From NCBI RefSeq assembly GCF_029382225.1, contig NZ_JARLTC010000029.1:1-64000 (forward strand): a stretch of DNA of 64,000 bases. The letters are read 5' to 3'. Every line of letters begins with the position of its first letter. The first letter of the stretch is position 1. The position numbers and the translations under genes are program-made. Shown piece after piece: positions 1 to 7,552 of the stretch. A model generated the notes under the pieces. The model was not told the DNA's origin and did no database searches. It saw nothing but the letters and a program-made list of their open reading frames with translations. The DNA is from Spongiactinospora sp. TRM90649 (lineage in GTDB: Bacteria; Actinomycetota; Actinomycetes; Streptosporangiales; Streptosporangiaceae).

Positions 1-118
1 CCACGTCGCCGGGGGCCCGCCCCGTCGCTTGACGGTGAAGCGCACGCTGCTCTTGGCCGCGAACCGCTGCTTGACCGACGGCGTCGAGCGAACCCGATTC
101 GGGAGCGGCGTGAACGGC
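1..118. other. Unassigned sequence at window edge beyond the IS630 relic
   Basis: The minus strand stays open here in a frame reading FAAKSSVRFTVKRRGGPPAT toward the edge, but it does not resemble the transposase C-terminus. It may be the end of a neighbouring gene cut by the edge, or a rearrangement junction. No product can be assigned. Confidence 0.3.
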
Positions 119-815
119 GCCGGTAGATCATCATGCGGTAGATCAGCCGGGTCCGCCGCCCCGGCTTGAGGCAGATCAGCCCGGCCAGGTCAACGCGCCC
201 GGAGCCCTTGCCCGGGACGGTGACGATGGGGGTGCGTCCGCGGCGGGACCAGGTGCGGGCCTTGGGCGGCCTCAGCGATTGCCCTGCTTCGTCGGCGAAG
301 CAGATCCACGCGTCCTGATCCCGCGCCGTTGTTCCACCAGCGGCCAGGTCTCCTTCACCCAGGTGGCGATCGCCTCTTCGTCGCGCTCGGCGGCGGCGCC
401 GGGGGACCCGCGGGCTCCAGCCCAGCCGATGCGGCAGATAGTAGATCCCGCGCGGGGTGTAGGAGACATGGAACAACCTGCCGACCAGGACGGTGACCCG
501 CGCCAGGGTCCACCGCTGATCCTCGGTCCACCCCCACACGGCCGGACCGGCGTCCAAGGCGGCCTCCAAGCGCTCCACCTGCGCGGTGTTCAGCCGGCAG
601 TGCTGCCCGCCCGGTCCTTTCGACGCCGGTGCCCCGGCTCCTGCCGTGCGCCAGGCATGGTGCCGTACATAGGCCGACTTGCGTGAGACCCGCAGCTTCT
701 CGGCCACCGCAGGCGGAGACATGCCCGCGGCGAACAGCCCGGCAGCCTCCAAGCGGACCTGTTCACGCTTGGCTCGGGCCGCCGGGGGCAGACCACCACC
801 ATCCGGATAACGCAT
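119..815 (-). pseudogene. IS630-family transposase relic, frameshifted
   Basis: Read from an ATG near 815, the minus strand encodes an IS630-type N-terminal winged-helix region (AGLFAAGMSPPAVAEKLRVS, then NTAQVERLEAALDAG and WTEDQRWTLARV). The frame then breaks near 400: the continuation ERDEEAIATWVKETWPLVEQ lies in a second frame. It switches back near 325, giving DAWICFADEAGQSLRPPKAR, which carries the first acidic part of the DDE region, followed by LAGLICLKPGRRTRLIYRMM. After about base 119 the family sequence stops and unrelated sequence follows to the window edge, so the catalytic C-terminus is missing. Two frame changes plus loss of the end mean no active transposase. Terminal inverted repeats were not identified. 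Family assignment is by motif recognition only. Confidence 0.75.
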
Positions 816-1180
816 ACCACCGGCATACTCCCGAACCTCGCCGTGAGCATGCAACCGCGAGGTGGTACCTCAGTCTTTCAACCTCTGTAGCAGTTGGCTT
901 GGCGTGCGTGAAGGTTTGCGTGGAGCGCGATCGCCACTTGCGTGCAGGCCGTAGATCTATATGAGGCCGATGAACCGGTACGAAGGTTTCAGGACGAGTG
1001 AGTGCGAGCCGGGTGGCTTGAATAGTCGCCAGCGGCCGCCATTGTCACTTCGAGAGATGGAGGTAGGTGCCCGCAGAGTAAAAATGCAAAGACCGCTCAG
1101 GATGAGCTAGATTTCGCCGAAATGTCGTTCGGGTGCAATTCAATGCCTCGGCCGGAGTCCCCGACCGAGGCCTTGATGGA
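816..1180. other. Gene-free stretch, about 365 bp
   Basis: No reading frame here has recognisable protein similarity or a convincing ribosome binding site. Base composition falls from the GC-rich backbone toward an AT-richer stretch that continues through the next two genes. It probably holds the upstream end of the IS630 relic and the 3' flank of the small membrane-protein gene. Confidence 0.4.
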
Positions 1181-1405
1181 TCAACTTCTGTTGGCGTCTT
1201 CGGGATTTATAGGTAAACGATCTACTGCGCTCATTATTGCAGCCTCAAGGCGCATTCCAACTCCCAGAATGGTCAGAATCACACATCCTGTGAGGGACCA
1301 TGCTGTTGGTTGGGCGATAGTGAGAGCGAAGAGGCAAGCGCATACGGTTAGGGAAAAATTGCCTACCTGACGGGTCGTTGCCCGCTTAGAGCCTACGGGA
1401 GTCAT
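1181..1405 (-). CDS. Small predicted membrane protein, unknown
   Basis: The predicted 74-residue protein has a basic N-terminus (GSKRATTRQ) and a long hydrophobic stretch at about residues 17-51 that could form two membrane segments. A polar tail follows. It lies about 9 bp downstream of the secreted-protein gene on the same strand, so the two may be co-transcribed. The start ATG has only a weak GTAGG-like ribosome binding site inside the end of the upstream gene. Base composition is lower in GC than the surroundings, as for its neighbour. I do not recognise the family. The hydrophobic reading could also be chance. Confidence 0.4.
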   Translation of the reverse strand: MTPVGSKRATTRQVGNFSLTVCACLFALTIAQPTAWSLTGCVILTILGVGMRLEAAIMSAVDRLPINPEDANRS

Positions 1406-1414
1406 AGAGCCATG

Positions 1415-2314
1415 TTAGCCTACTATCCCATCACCCGGTGTGACGCTGAATACGCCGGTACTCTTCTGGAGTACCATGTCGTCTGTCGTATCACCGAATT
1501 GCACTTGCATGAGTATCAAGTTCAATTCGATGCTCAGAATCCCCCCGCCCGCCTGATTGTGATTGTAGTAGAAGTTGGCGGACACTGTCTTCTGCTTGCA
1601 TCCAGCACCTGGCTCGGCGTGGCCGCCCGCGGGCTTGTAGGTGATACTCGTGGTTCCCCAATGCGCATTCTGTCCGTGGTCAAGGGTGGAGGCATCTCGG
1701 ACTTGGTAAACAAGGGACTGACTGCCAGCAGAATAGCGGTTGTATTCGCTGCTGGGTAATGGCCACAGCGCCCAGTCGCGCGCATAGAACCAGTCCCGTT
1801 CCACAACCCAGCAGGCTGGGTCCACGTTTTCTGTCGCCAGCCCCGCAACGTTCTCGGGATAGCCAGTTCCAAGGTAAGTTCCGTTGTACTCCCAGTTCCC
1901 TCCCACCGTGAAGCTGAATGGGTAGCCGCCTCCTGCAGGGTAGACCTCTGTATATCCGGACAGCGCGAACGCATCTGTTGGGATTCCGCTCTTGAAGTCA
2001 GGGGCAGAAGTAGATCTACTGCGGCTGTAAAGCTTCTGGAAGTCATTGGCCTCTACATTTTGCAGGCCCAACTTAGGCGCATGGAACTTTAATGTGCCGC
2101 CGTACCTCTTCGCCACGCGCTCTTGGCCGACATAATCGTTCGGGTGTTTGATGCGGTATTCTTGAACGGCTGCCACGCGTGGATCTGAGCTGCTTTCGGA
2201 GGAAGCCCCCATGCTGCTCGCTGGCGCTGCATTCGCTGGCCCAGATTGGAGCGTGGCGAAAGCAAACGAGGCGATGCAGAGAGTTAGGAATCCCGTTCGG
2301 GGCGTTTTTGCCAT
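1415..2314 (-). CDS. Secreted protein of unknown family
   Basis: The predicted 299-residue exported protein starts at an ATG preceded by a consensus AGGAGGT at proper spacing, so the longer open frame upstream is not used. Residues 1-29 form a typical Sec signal peptide: MAKTPR, a hydrophobic core, then a likely cleavage site after SGPANA. The mature part is rich in Gly, Tyr, Trp and Ser, with aromatic-rich segments such as GNWEYNGTYLGTGY, and two cysteines (DPACW, GAGCKQK) that could pair. It is markedly less GC-rich than the chromosome around it and sits between relics of mobile DNA, which suggests acquisition by transfer. No catalytic motif or known domain was recognised. Confidence 0.75.
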   Translation of the reverse strand: MAKTPRTGFLTLCIASFAFATLQSGPANAAPASSMGASSESSSDPRVAAVQEYRIKHPNDYVGQERVAKRYGGTLKFHAPKLGLQNVEANDFQKLYSRSRSTSAPDFKSGIPTDAFALSGYTEVYPAGGGYPFSFTVGGNWEYNGTYLGTGYPENVAGLATENVDPACWVVERDWFYARDWALWPLPSSEYNRYSAGSQSLVYQVRDASTLDHGQNAHWGTTSITYKPAGGHAEPGAGCKQKTVSANFYYNHNQAGGGILSIELNLILMQVQFGDTTDDMVLQKSTGVFSVTPGDGIVG

Positions 2315-2414
2315 GCGAATACCTCCTGTGGGTCTTGACAGTGATCTTCTCATCAAGAATTTAAGCCGGTTCGAAGACTTTTTTTCAAGGCTCTCTCGGT
2401 GATATGACAATCAC

Positions 2415-2945
2415 GTGCTGCTACTTCGGCGGCCTAAGCTGTGTTTGACGAGGAGCTTTAGTCAATGACTCGCCCTGGTCGCGACAAAAGACGCTGCAGC
2501 TTGTCCGCCGTTTCCCACTTGATTCACGATTTCAAGGGATTTTACTTAACGCTTTGGCAAGTCGAGGTTGTCAAACTTTGACATATGCCATCAGATCCCT
2601 ATGTGCGGTCCTCCGCAGGAGCATCATGTCGGTCCGCAAGGCTCATGGACGTTCAACGCGGTCGGCGCGGGCCAGTCCATACCAGGAAGGCACAGCGAAC
2701 TCAGCCACTACTGACTGCACCGATGACAGCGACGGTATGTGGGCTACGTAGTTCTGCTCCGCCAGGACCCGGCGCGCCGCGACTGATCTCGAAGGATTTA
2801 GCCAGCGCTCCTGGCGGCTCGGTCGGTGTCGCCTACCAGGGCTACGGCGACGCCGCGTGGATGTCACTGATGGACCCGCAGGCCGCGCCGCTTCTGGCGG
2901 ACCTACTGAACGGCGCCGTGTTCGTGTGGGAGTGCGAAGTGACCG
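2415..2945. other. Gene-poor, AT-richer spacer with possible remnant
   Basis: Upstream of the secreted-protein gene there is no intact gene. From about 2785 to 2975 the plus strand reads an open segment containing DAAWMSLMDPQAAPLLADLL and FVWECEVTVKDGGSYYAE. This looks like real protein sequence but has no start of its own and runs straight into the cut 3' end of the RraA-like gene. It is best read as a gene fragment left by a rearrangement. Confidence 0.35.
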
Positions 2946-3386
2946 TCAAGGACGGCGGGTCGTACTACGCAGAGTGCCGCGGGCGACGGTGGGGAAGAGC
3001 AGGCGGCGCAGGTCGGCCACATCGCGGACCATGCCGTCGACCAGGACGCCGGTGATGCCCCGGCTCTGCATGTACGCGGCGGTCGCGCTGCCCAAGCAGG
3101 ATCGTTCTTTGCCGCCGCCGGCCGCGACCACGATGATGTCGCCGGGCCGGGCCAGATCGATCGCCGCGCGGCGCACGGTCACGTCCGGGCCCGGGGCCGT
3201 GACGGCGCTGCCGCACAGGACCAGGCCGGGGGTCTGAAGCTTCAGGCAGTGCGACAGGGCGCCGGTCTTGCCGAGGGCGTCCACGATCGAGGCGACCGGC
3301 AGGCGGGACAGGGCGGCGATCTCGCTTCGGGCGGGGCGGATGATCTGCGTGTGGATCTCGCGTACGGACACGTAGGGACCTTTCAT
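2946..3386 (-). pseudogene. RraA/HMG-aldolase-like protein, C-terminally truncated
   Basis: The N-terminal two thirds of an RraA-family protein are present (4-hydroxy-4-methyl-2-oxoglutarate aldolase / RNase E inhibitor-like fold). Family features seen are LPVASIVDALGKTG near the N-terminus, GDIIVVAAGGGKE and GVLVDGMVRDVADLRRLLFP. The conserved Gly-Arg-Asp metal and substrate region is partly visible as DGMVRD. Intact members run to roughly 200-230 residues. Here the match ends at FPTVARGTL, at about base 2972, where unrelated sequence begins; the frame stops at residue 146. The start abuts the SIS gene stop, so it is the third gene of a minus-strand operon. A truncated fold is unlikely to be active. 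Confidence 0.7.
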
Positions 3387-4421
3387 TCACCGGGGGCCGT
3401 GGGAGTCGGACAGCTCGCGCAGCGGCGCGAGGTCTCGGGTCATGAGGTCGTGCGGCGACGGTCCGGCCGTAGCGGAATCGGCTGCCAGCGCCGCGCGGGT
3501 GGTCCGGCAGATCATGTGGGCGATCGACTGCACCAGGCAGGGCAGGCCGAAGTCGTCCACTGCCGGTAACCTCTGGCTGCGCCAGCCCGCGGCGGGCAGT
3601 GTGGGACCGTCCCGGTGCAGGAGGAAGACCTGCGCGCCCGCCTGCCGTGCGGCATCCAGGGCCTGCCGGTTCGTTCTGCGGTGGGAGTCGTAGGCCAGGA
3701 GGAACACCACGTCCCCGGATGCGGCGGAGTGCAATTGGTAGCGGACGCCGTGCGCCGGGTCGGGGTGGTCGTTGTAGATCGCGCTCATGTCGGCGAGTGA
3801 CGGGTCGCAGATGACGATGGGGGTCGCACTCCCTTCACTCCGAAGGGCGCGTCCCAGTGGAGGTTGTGCGCGAAGTGTTCCCCGGCCAAGGCGAGAGGGC
3901 CGCCGTCGGGACACAGCCTCACTGAGCTGCTGGTCGGTGGTGCCGGTGGCCCAGAGCATGCCGTCCACCGGCCCCAGCTGATCCCCGCGGCCGCCTACCA
4001 GGGCCAGCACGGGCACCTGCCGGGTCCGGCACAGAGCGGCCGCTTCGATGATGTTCGCCGATCGGCCGCTCACACTGGCGAGGATGACCAGGCCCACGTC
4101 CTGGATGTCGCCGGCGAGTGACCGGCGAAAGACCATCCGGTAGGAGTCCTGTTGAGCCCAGTACGCCATGGCCGCCGGGCTGATCATCGAGTCGTTCACC
4201 GGGAGTCCGGCATGGCCGGCGCGCAGCTGCAGGAGAGCCGACCGGACGATGGCCGAGCTGCCGCCGTTGCCGAACCCGCGTATCAGGCCGCCCCCGGCGA
4301 CCGCCGTCCTCATCAGTTGCGCGGCAGCCTCGCCGCCGCTTTCCAGCATCCGCCGCAAAGCGGCGTCCACCTGCCTCAGGTACGCGTGCGCGAAGGCTTG
4401 GGTCACGAGCGACGACGTCAC
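3387..4421 (-). CDS. SIS-domain sugar isomerase-like protein with internal frame slip
   Basis: The 344-residue protein has a phosphosugar-binding SIS fold related to GmhA/KpsF-type isomerases. Visible features are GFGNGGSSAIV at about residues 49-59, a second nucleotide-fold-like strand GLVILASVSGRSANII near 110-125, and a C-terminal half with IVICDPSLADMSAIYNDH and GDVVFLLAYDSHRRTN. Between roughly bases 3916 and 3830 the annotated frame gives an arginine/proline-rich string, while the adjacent frame reads LALAGEHFAHNLHWDAPF, which looks like genuine protein. Two compensating indels (or sequencing errors) have therefore probably garbled about 29 residues. The gene starts 6 bp after the RmlD-like gene and abuts the RraA-like gene. 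Its substrate is unknown; a heptose or ketose phosphate is possible by family. Confidence 0.75.
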   Translation of the reverse strand: MTSSLVTQAFAHAYLRQVDAALRRMLESGGEAAAQLMRTAVAGGGLIRGFGNGGSSAIVRSALLQLRAGHAGLPVNDSMISPAAMAYWAQQDSYRMVFRRSLAGDIQDVGLVILASVSGRSANIIEAAALCRTRQVPVLALVGGRGDQLGPVDGMLWATGTTDQQLSEAVSRRRPSRLGRGTLRAQPPLGRALRSEGSATPIVICDPSLADMSAIYNDHPDPAHGVRYQLHSAASGDVVFLLAYDSHRRTNRQALDAARQAGAQVFLLHRDGPTLPAAGWRSQRLPAVDDFGLPCLVQSIAHMICRTTRAALAADSATAGPSPHDLMTRDLAPLRELSDSHGPR

Positions 4422-4427
4422 GGCAGA

Positions 4428-5348
4428 TCACCTACCTCCCTCAGCGGAAACCGGTCGAAAGGACAGCAACCAGGGCTCGACGACCTGCGTGAACTCCTCG
4501 TCGAACCTGCGGTAGCGGTGCGCGGGCCACCCGAGAGCGGCGCGCAGATCCCCGCAGTCAAGGCGGCAGTCGACCGGCCGGTCGCCGCCCGCCGTGTCCG
4601 CCTGCCCGGCACGCACGTGAACGGCGGGCAAGCCGAAGCGGCGGGCGATCATCACCACCATTTCGTACTTGGTGAAGCCCTGCTCCGCACTCCAATGGCA
4701 CACAGAGCCCAGATACCGTCCCTGTAGCTGTGCGCCCGCGATCCACCGGCACACCTCGGCCGCCTCGTTCGCGTGCGTGGGGTAGCGGACGCAATCATCG
4801 TCCAGTTCCATGTCGCACCCGGCGCTCAGCTGAGAGGCGATCTGCGTCAGGTTGGTCTCGGTCGCGTACTCCGCGCGCCCGTACAGCACAGGCAGCCGCA
4901 GGATCGTGGCCTCCGGGCAGAGGCTTCGCACGGCGTCTTCGGCCAGACGTTTCCACCGGCCGTAGGCGTTCACCGGGTTACGCGGGGCGTCGGTCCGGTA
5001 GGCGGGGTTCCTCCCGTCGAAGACGTAGTCGCTGGAGATGTGAAGCAGCCGCGCCCCGTGGTCGTGAGCGCCTTGCGCGATCAGCCGGGCCGCGGCGACA
5101 TTCAACCGCCGGGCCCGTGCCGGCGCGCCCGCCCACACCTCAGGGCGTCGCTCACCGACACAGTTGACCACGATGTCGGGACGGAGGCGGTCCAGCACGT
5201 CCCGGACATCGCCGGGCGATGTCGCATCCAGCGTGATCAGCCGCTGGGACTTGCGGCGAAGGCCGGTGCCGCTCACCTGCTGATCGGCGAAGGCCCGCAT
5301 CATCGGACGCCCAAGGAGCCCGGACGCCCCGAAGATCACTGCCCGCAC
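4428..5348 (-). CDS. RmlD-like NAD(P)-dependent sugar reductase/epimerase
   Basis: This 306-residue extended short-chain dehydrogenase belongs to the dTDP-4-dehydrorhamnose reductase group. The Rossmann glycine motif GASGLLG is at residues 7-13, the strand SSDYVFDG near 105-112, and the catalytic Tyr-x-x-x-Lys pair YGRWK at 129-133. The GTG start follows a strong GGGAGGAG ribosome binding site. It leads the minus-strand operon with the SIS and RraA-like genes. RmlD-fold proteins also include methionine adenosyltransferase regulatory subunits, so the substrate is not certain. The setting suggests modification of a sugar or cyclitol phosphate, but no glycosyltransferase or nucleotidylyltransferase lies nearby. 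This could be the end of a dismantled cluster. Confidence 0.75.
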   Translation of the reverse strand: MRAVIFGASGLLGRPMMRAFADQQVSGTGLRRKSQRLITLDATSPGDVRDVLDRLRPDIVVNCVGERRPEVWAGAPARARRLNVAAARLIAQGAHDHGARLLHISSDYVFDGRNPAYRTDAPRNPVNAYGRWKRLAEDAVRSLCPEATILRLPVLYGRAEYATETNLTQIASQLSAGCDMELDDDCVRYPTHANEAAEVCRWIAGAQLQGRYLGSVCHWSAEQGFTKYEMVVMIARRFGLPAVHVRAGQADTAGGDRPVDCRLDCGDLRAALGWPAHRYRRFDEEFTQVVEPWLLSFRPVSAEGGR

Positions 5349-5989
5349 GGCTGCCTCTCCTCCCGCTTGGCCCAGGCTGCAACGGCCGTTCGCCTGGTCG
5401 ATGACCGCTCATGTCCGTGACACCGCGCTGGCCGTGCGATGCGGTGGTGGCAGGCGACCGGTGGCGGGCCGGGCCGGGGCGTCCCGCACCGCGACAGCGC
5501 TGCTCCGGCAGCGCTGCGCGGGATCCGGCGCCTCCCGGTGACGGTGAACGAACGGCCAGGGCTGCCGCTCACCGGGCGGGCGACCGGGGCACACGGCCCC
5601 GGGCAGTGCTCATGACAGCGCACGCCGAAGGCGCTTTCGGATGAGGCTGCCGGACCGGCCGCTGATCGTTTCGATCGTGCGCCCGACGCCGGCCGAACGC
5701 CGATCCGGCACAGCCGAGCCGTCAGCGGGCCACGACCGCTGCGACGGCTGGGCCCGGTGACCGGCACCTTTATGCCGGCGAGTCGTTTGGTGCACATCGC
5801 GCTCACACCCTTTTGTCGAAGGGGCGCCGGCTCTGATGCGACGGCGAGGCCGGCGGTTGCCCATCAGGAAACGTCCACAGCACGGTCGCGAACAATGCCG
5901 CGGGCGTGGTCATTGCCGCCGCGGCAATGTCAGCCGCCGGCGGCAGGTGTCAATCGCGTGCATCTGACGTACCGTCGAGCCGGATGAGC
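5349..5989. other. Gene-free stretch, about 640 bp
   Basis: Open frames exist on both strands, but none shows a recognisable motif or ribosome binding site. The part next to 5348 must hold the promoter of the RmlD-SIS-RraA operon. The part near 5980 holds the start region of the XRE-type regulator. Nothing else is seen. Confidence 0.4.
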
Positions 5990-6017
5990 CGCTTCGGAGG
6001 TCGCGCTTCGGAGGTCG
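5990..6017 (+). repeat. Tandem 14-bp duplication carrying a ribosome binding site
   Basis: The 14-mer CGCTTCGGAGGTCG occurs twice back to back (5990-6003 and 6004-6017). Each copy contains GGAGG. The second copy is correctly spaced from the GTG at 6020. The duplication shifts any upstream frame by 14, so the ATG at 5984 is separated from the downstream start by the repeat. Confidence 0.7.
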
Positions 6018-6019
6018 CT

Positions 6020-6950
6020 GTGGATCGAGCACGACGGGCCGAGCTGCAACGCCGCGCCCGGGATATCAGGTTGGACGGCGAGCTTCGCGGGCTGGACGTG
6101 CAGGCCATCGCCGGCGGTGTGCCGGAGTTGTCGCCGCTGGAGGTGCGGCGGCTGGCCCACGGCTGGTCGCGTCCGGCGGTGCTGGCGGAACTCGCCGCGC
6201 TCTACCAGGACGAGGGATCACCCGTTCCGCCGGTGACCACGGCCATGCTGTGCCGGTGGGAGCACGGCCAGGTCGCGGTGAGCGCGGGGTACGCGGCGCT
6301 GCTGTGCCGCCTGTATCAGGTGCCGCCGCAGCGGCTGGGGCTCTCATCGAGCGGATCGACGTCGCCGGAGCGTGGGACCGGCGCCGACCGGCGACCGACG
6401 GTTACAGTGAGCGAACCGGCCGGATACGGCGACGGCCAAGGGATCGATCCAATGCGGCGACGCACGCTGCTGGCCGCCGGGTTGAGCATCCCGGCCCAGC
6501 TTCTCGAACGAGTCGACGACTTGCTCGTGCTGCCCCCCGATCCCGGCCCTGCCGCCAGTCCCGCGCCGATCACCGCCCGGCTCGCGGCGGCCCGCCGGGC
6601 CTTCGACGCCAGCGCCCTTCCTTCCTTGGTGGCCGATCTGCCCGCCCTGCTCACCGCGGCGCGAGACACGGCCGGCCGGTCGAGCGATCCGCGTGGATGG
6701 GCGGTCCTGGCCGCCTGCCACGACCTGGCCACCGAGACCTTGAACAAGGTCGGCGCCAGATCGGCGGCGCGGGTCACCGCCGACCGGGGAGTGTTGTACG
6801 CCGAACGATCCGGCGACCCGGTCGCGATGGCGTTCTCCGCGCGGGCCCTGGGCATGATGCTCCGCACCGAAGGCCGTCACCAGATCGCAGCCCAGGTATT
6901 CCAGCGGGCGATCGACCGGCTCGACGCGCACGATCGTGACCAGGCGAGAA
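6020..6950 (+). pseudogene. XRE-type helix-turn-helix regulator, C-terminally truncated
   Basis: The first about 310 residues of an actinobacterial XRE-type regulator are preserved. A DNA-binding domain (SPLEVRRLAHGWSRPAVLAE followed by VTTAMLCRWEHGQV) is joined to an alpha-helical TPR-like part (LPALLTAARDTAGRSSDPRG, AFSARALGMMLRTEGRHQIA). After HDRDQART, near base 6950, the family sequence ends and the frame enters IS701-type transposase DNA, stopping at 7216. The GTG at 6020 is preferred because GGAGG lies just upstream; an ATG at 5984 is an alternative. Such regulators are often paired with a small DUF397-type protein. None is seen here, consistent with loss of the downstream part. Confidence 0.65.
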
Positions 6951-6984
6951 CGTGGTCGAGTGAATGCCGGGGTTGCAGGAGAAG

Positions 6985-7215
6985 CCGACTGGCGGCGCCA
7001 CCGACAGGCCCAGACCCGCCGTTCCCATTACCGGTCGCGGCCACTGGGTGCTGGCCCGCCGCTCCCTTACCAACGACGACATCGCCTACTACGTGTGCTA
7101 CGGGCCTGCCCGTACCACTCTGGATCGGCTGCTGCGGGTGGCCGGATCGCGCCGGGCCATCGAAGAGTGCTTCCAGGCGGCCAAGAACGAAGCCGGGATG
7201 GACCACTATCAGGTG
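6985..7215 (+). pseudogene. IS701-type transposase, C-terminal fragment
   Basis: The plus strand reads RGHWVLARRSLTNDDIAYYV, then GPARTTLDRLLRVAGSRRAI and EECFQAAKNEAGMDHYQV, the conserved DDE-transposase core and Glu region of actinobacterial IS701-type elements. In intact elements this is followed by a Tyr-Asp-Ala-Trp-Tyr-Arg-His stretch. Here it ends abruptly at about 7215, where sequence from the same family continues on the opposite strand. The N-terminal half is absent. Confidence 0.7.
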
Positions 7216-7509
7216 AAGCCGGACCAGCAGACGCCGGATTTCGTTGACGGTCAAGGGGATGAGATCATGATCGTCTGGTGGGGTGTCGGCTCCTGCCCGG
7301 CCCCGTTGCATGCCGTCCGGGCTGATCTGGCCGGCGAACTCGGCCAACGTCCAGCCGTTCTTGCGTTCTAGCCCTGCCGGCAGCCCCCGGATGTAGGCCG
7401 ACACCCGCTCACGCGGTTCTGAGCGGGCGAACCGTCCCGCGATCCGCTGGTGCAGCTCTGCCAGCCCTGCCGACCACACGCGAACGTCCACTACCGCCAT
7501 GAGACACAC
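7216..7509 (-). pseudogene. IS701-type transposase, N- and C-terminal ends joined
   Basis: From an ATG at 7509 or 7497, the minus strand reads DVRVWSAGLAELHQRIAGRF, then RKNGWTLAEFAGQISPDGMQ, the usual N-terminus of an IS701-type transposase, ending near 7302. It is joined directly to IPLTVNEIRRLLVRL, a typical C-terminal end of the same family. The several hundred residues between them have been deleted. Where this piece meets the opposite-strand fragment, near 7215, the element has also been partly inverted. The whole 6985-7509 block is therefore a scar. Confidence 0.65.
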
Positions 7510-7552
7510 ATGATCGCCAAACGATACGAGCTATACAGGTGCCGTTGCAGTT

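Noticed and set aside
279..964. Plus-strand frames over the IS630 relic
   Set aside because: They are antisense to readable transposase sequence and show no family features.
1..7509. A complete mobile genetic element or genomic island with integrase and attachment sites
   Set aside because: Only transposase relics are present. No integrase, tRNA target or flanking direct repeats were found, so it is described as a decayed accessory zone.
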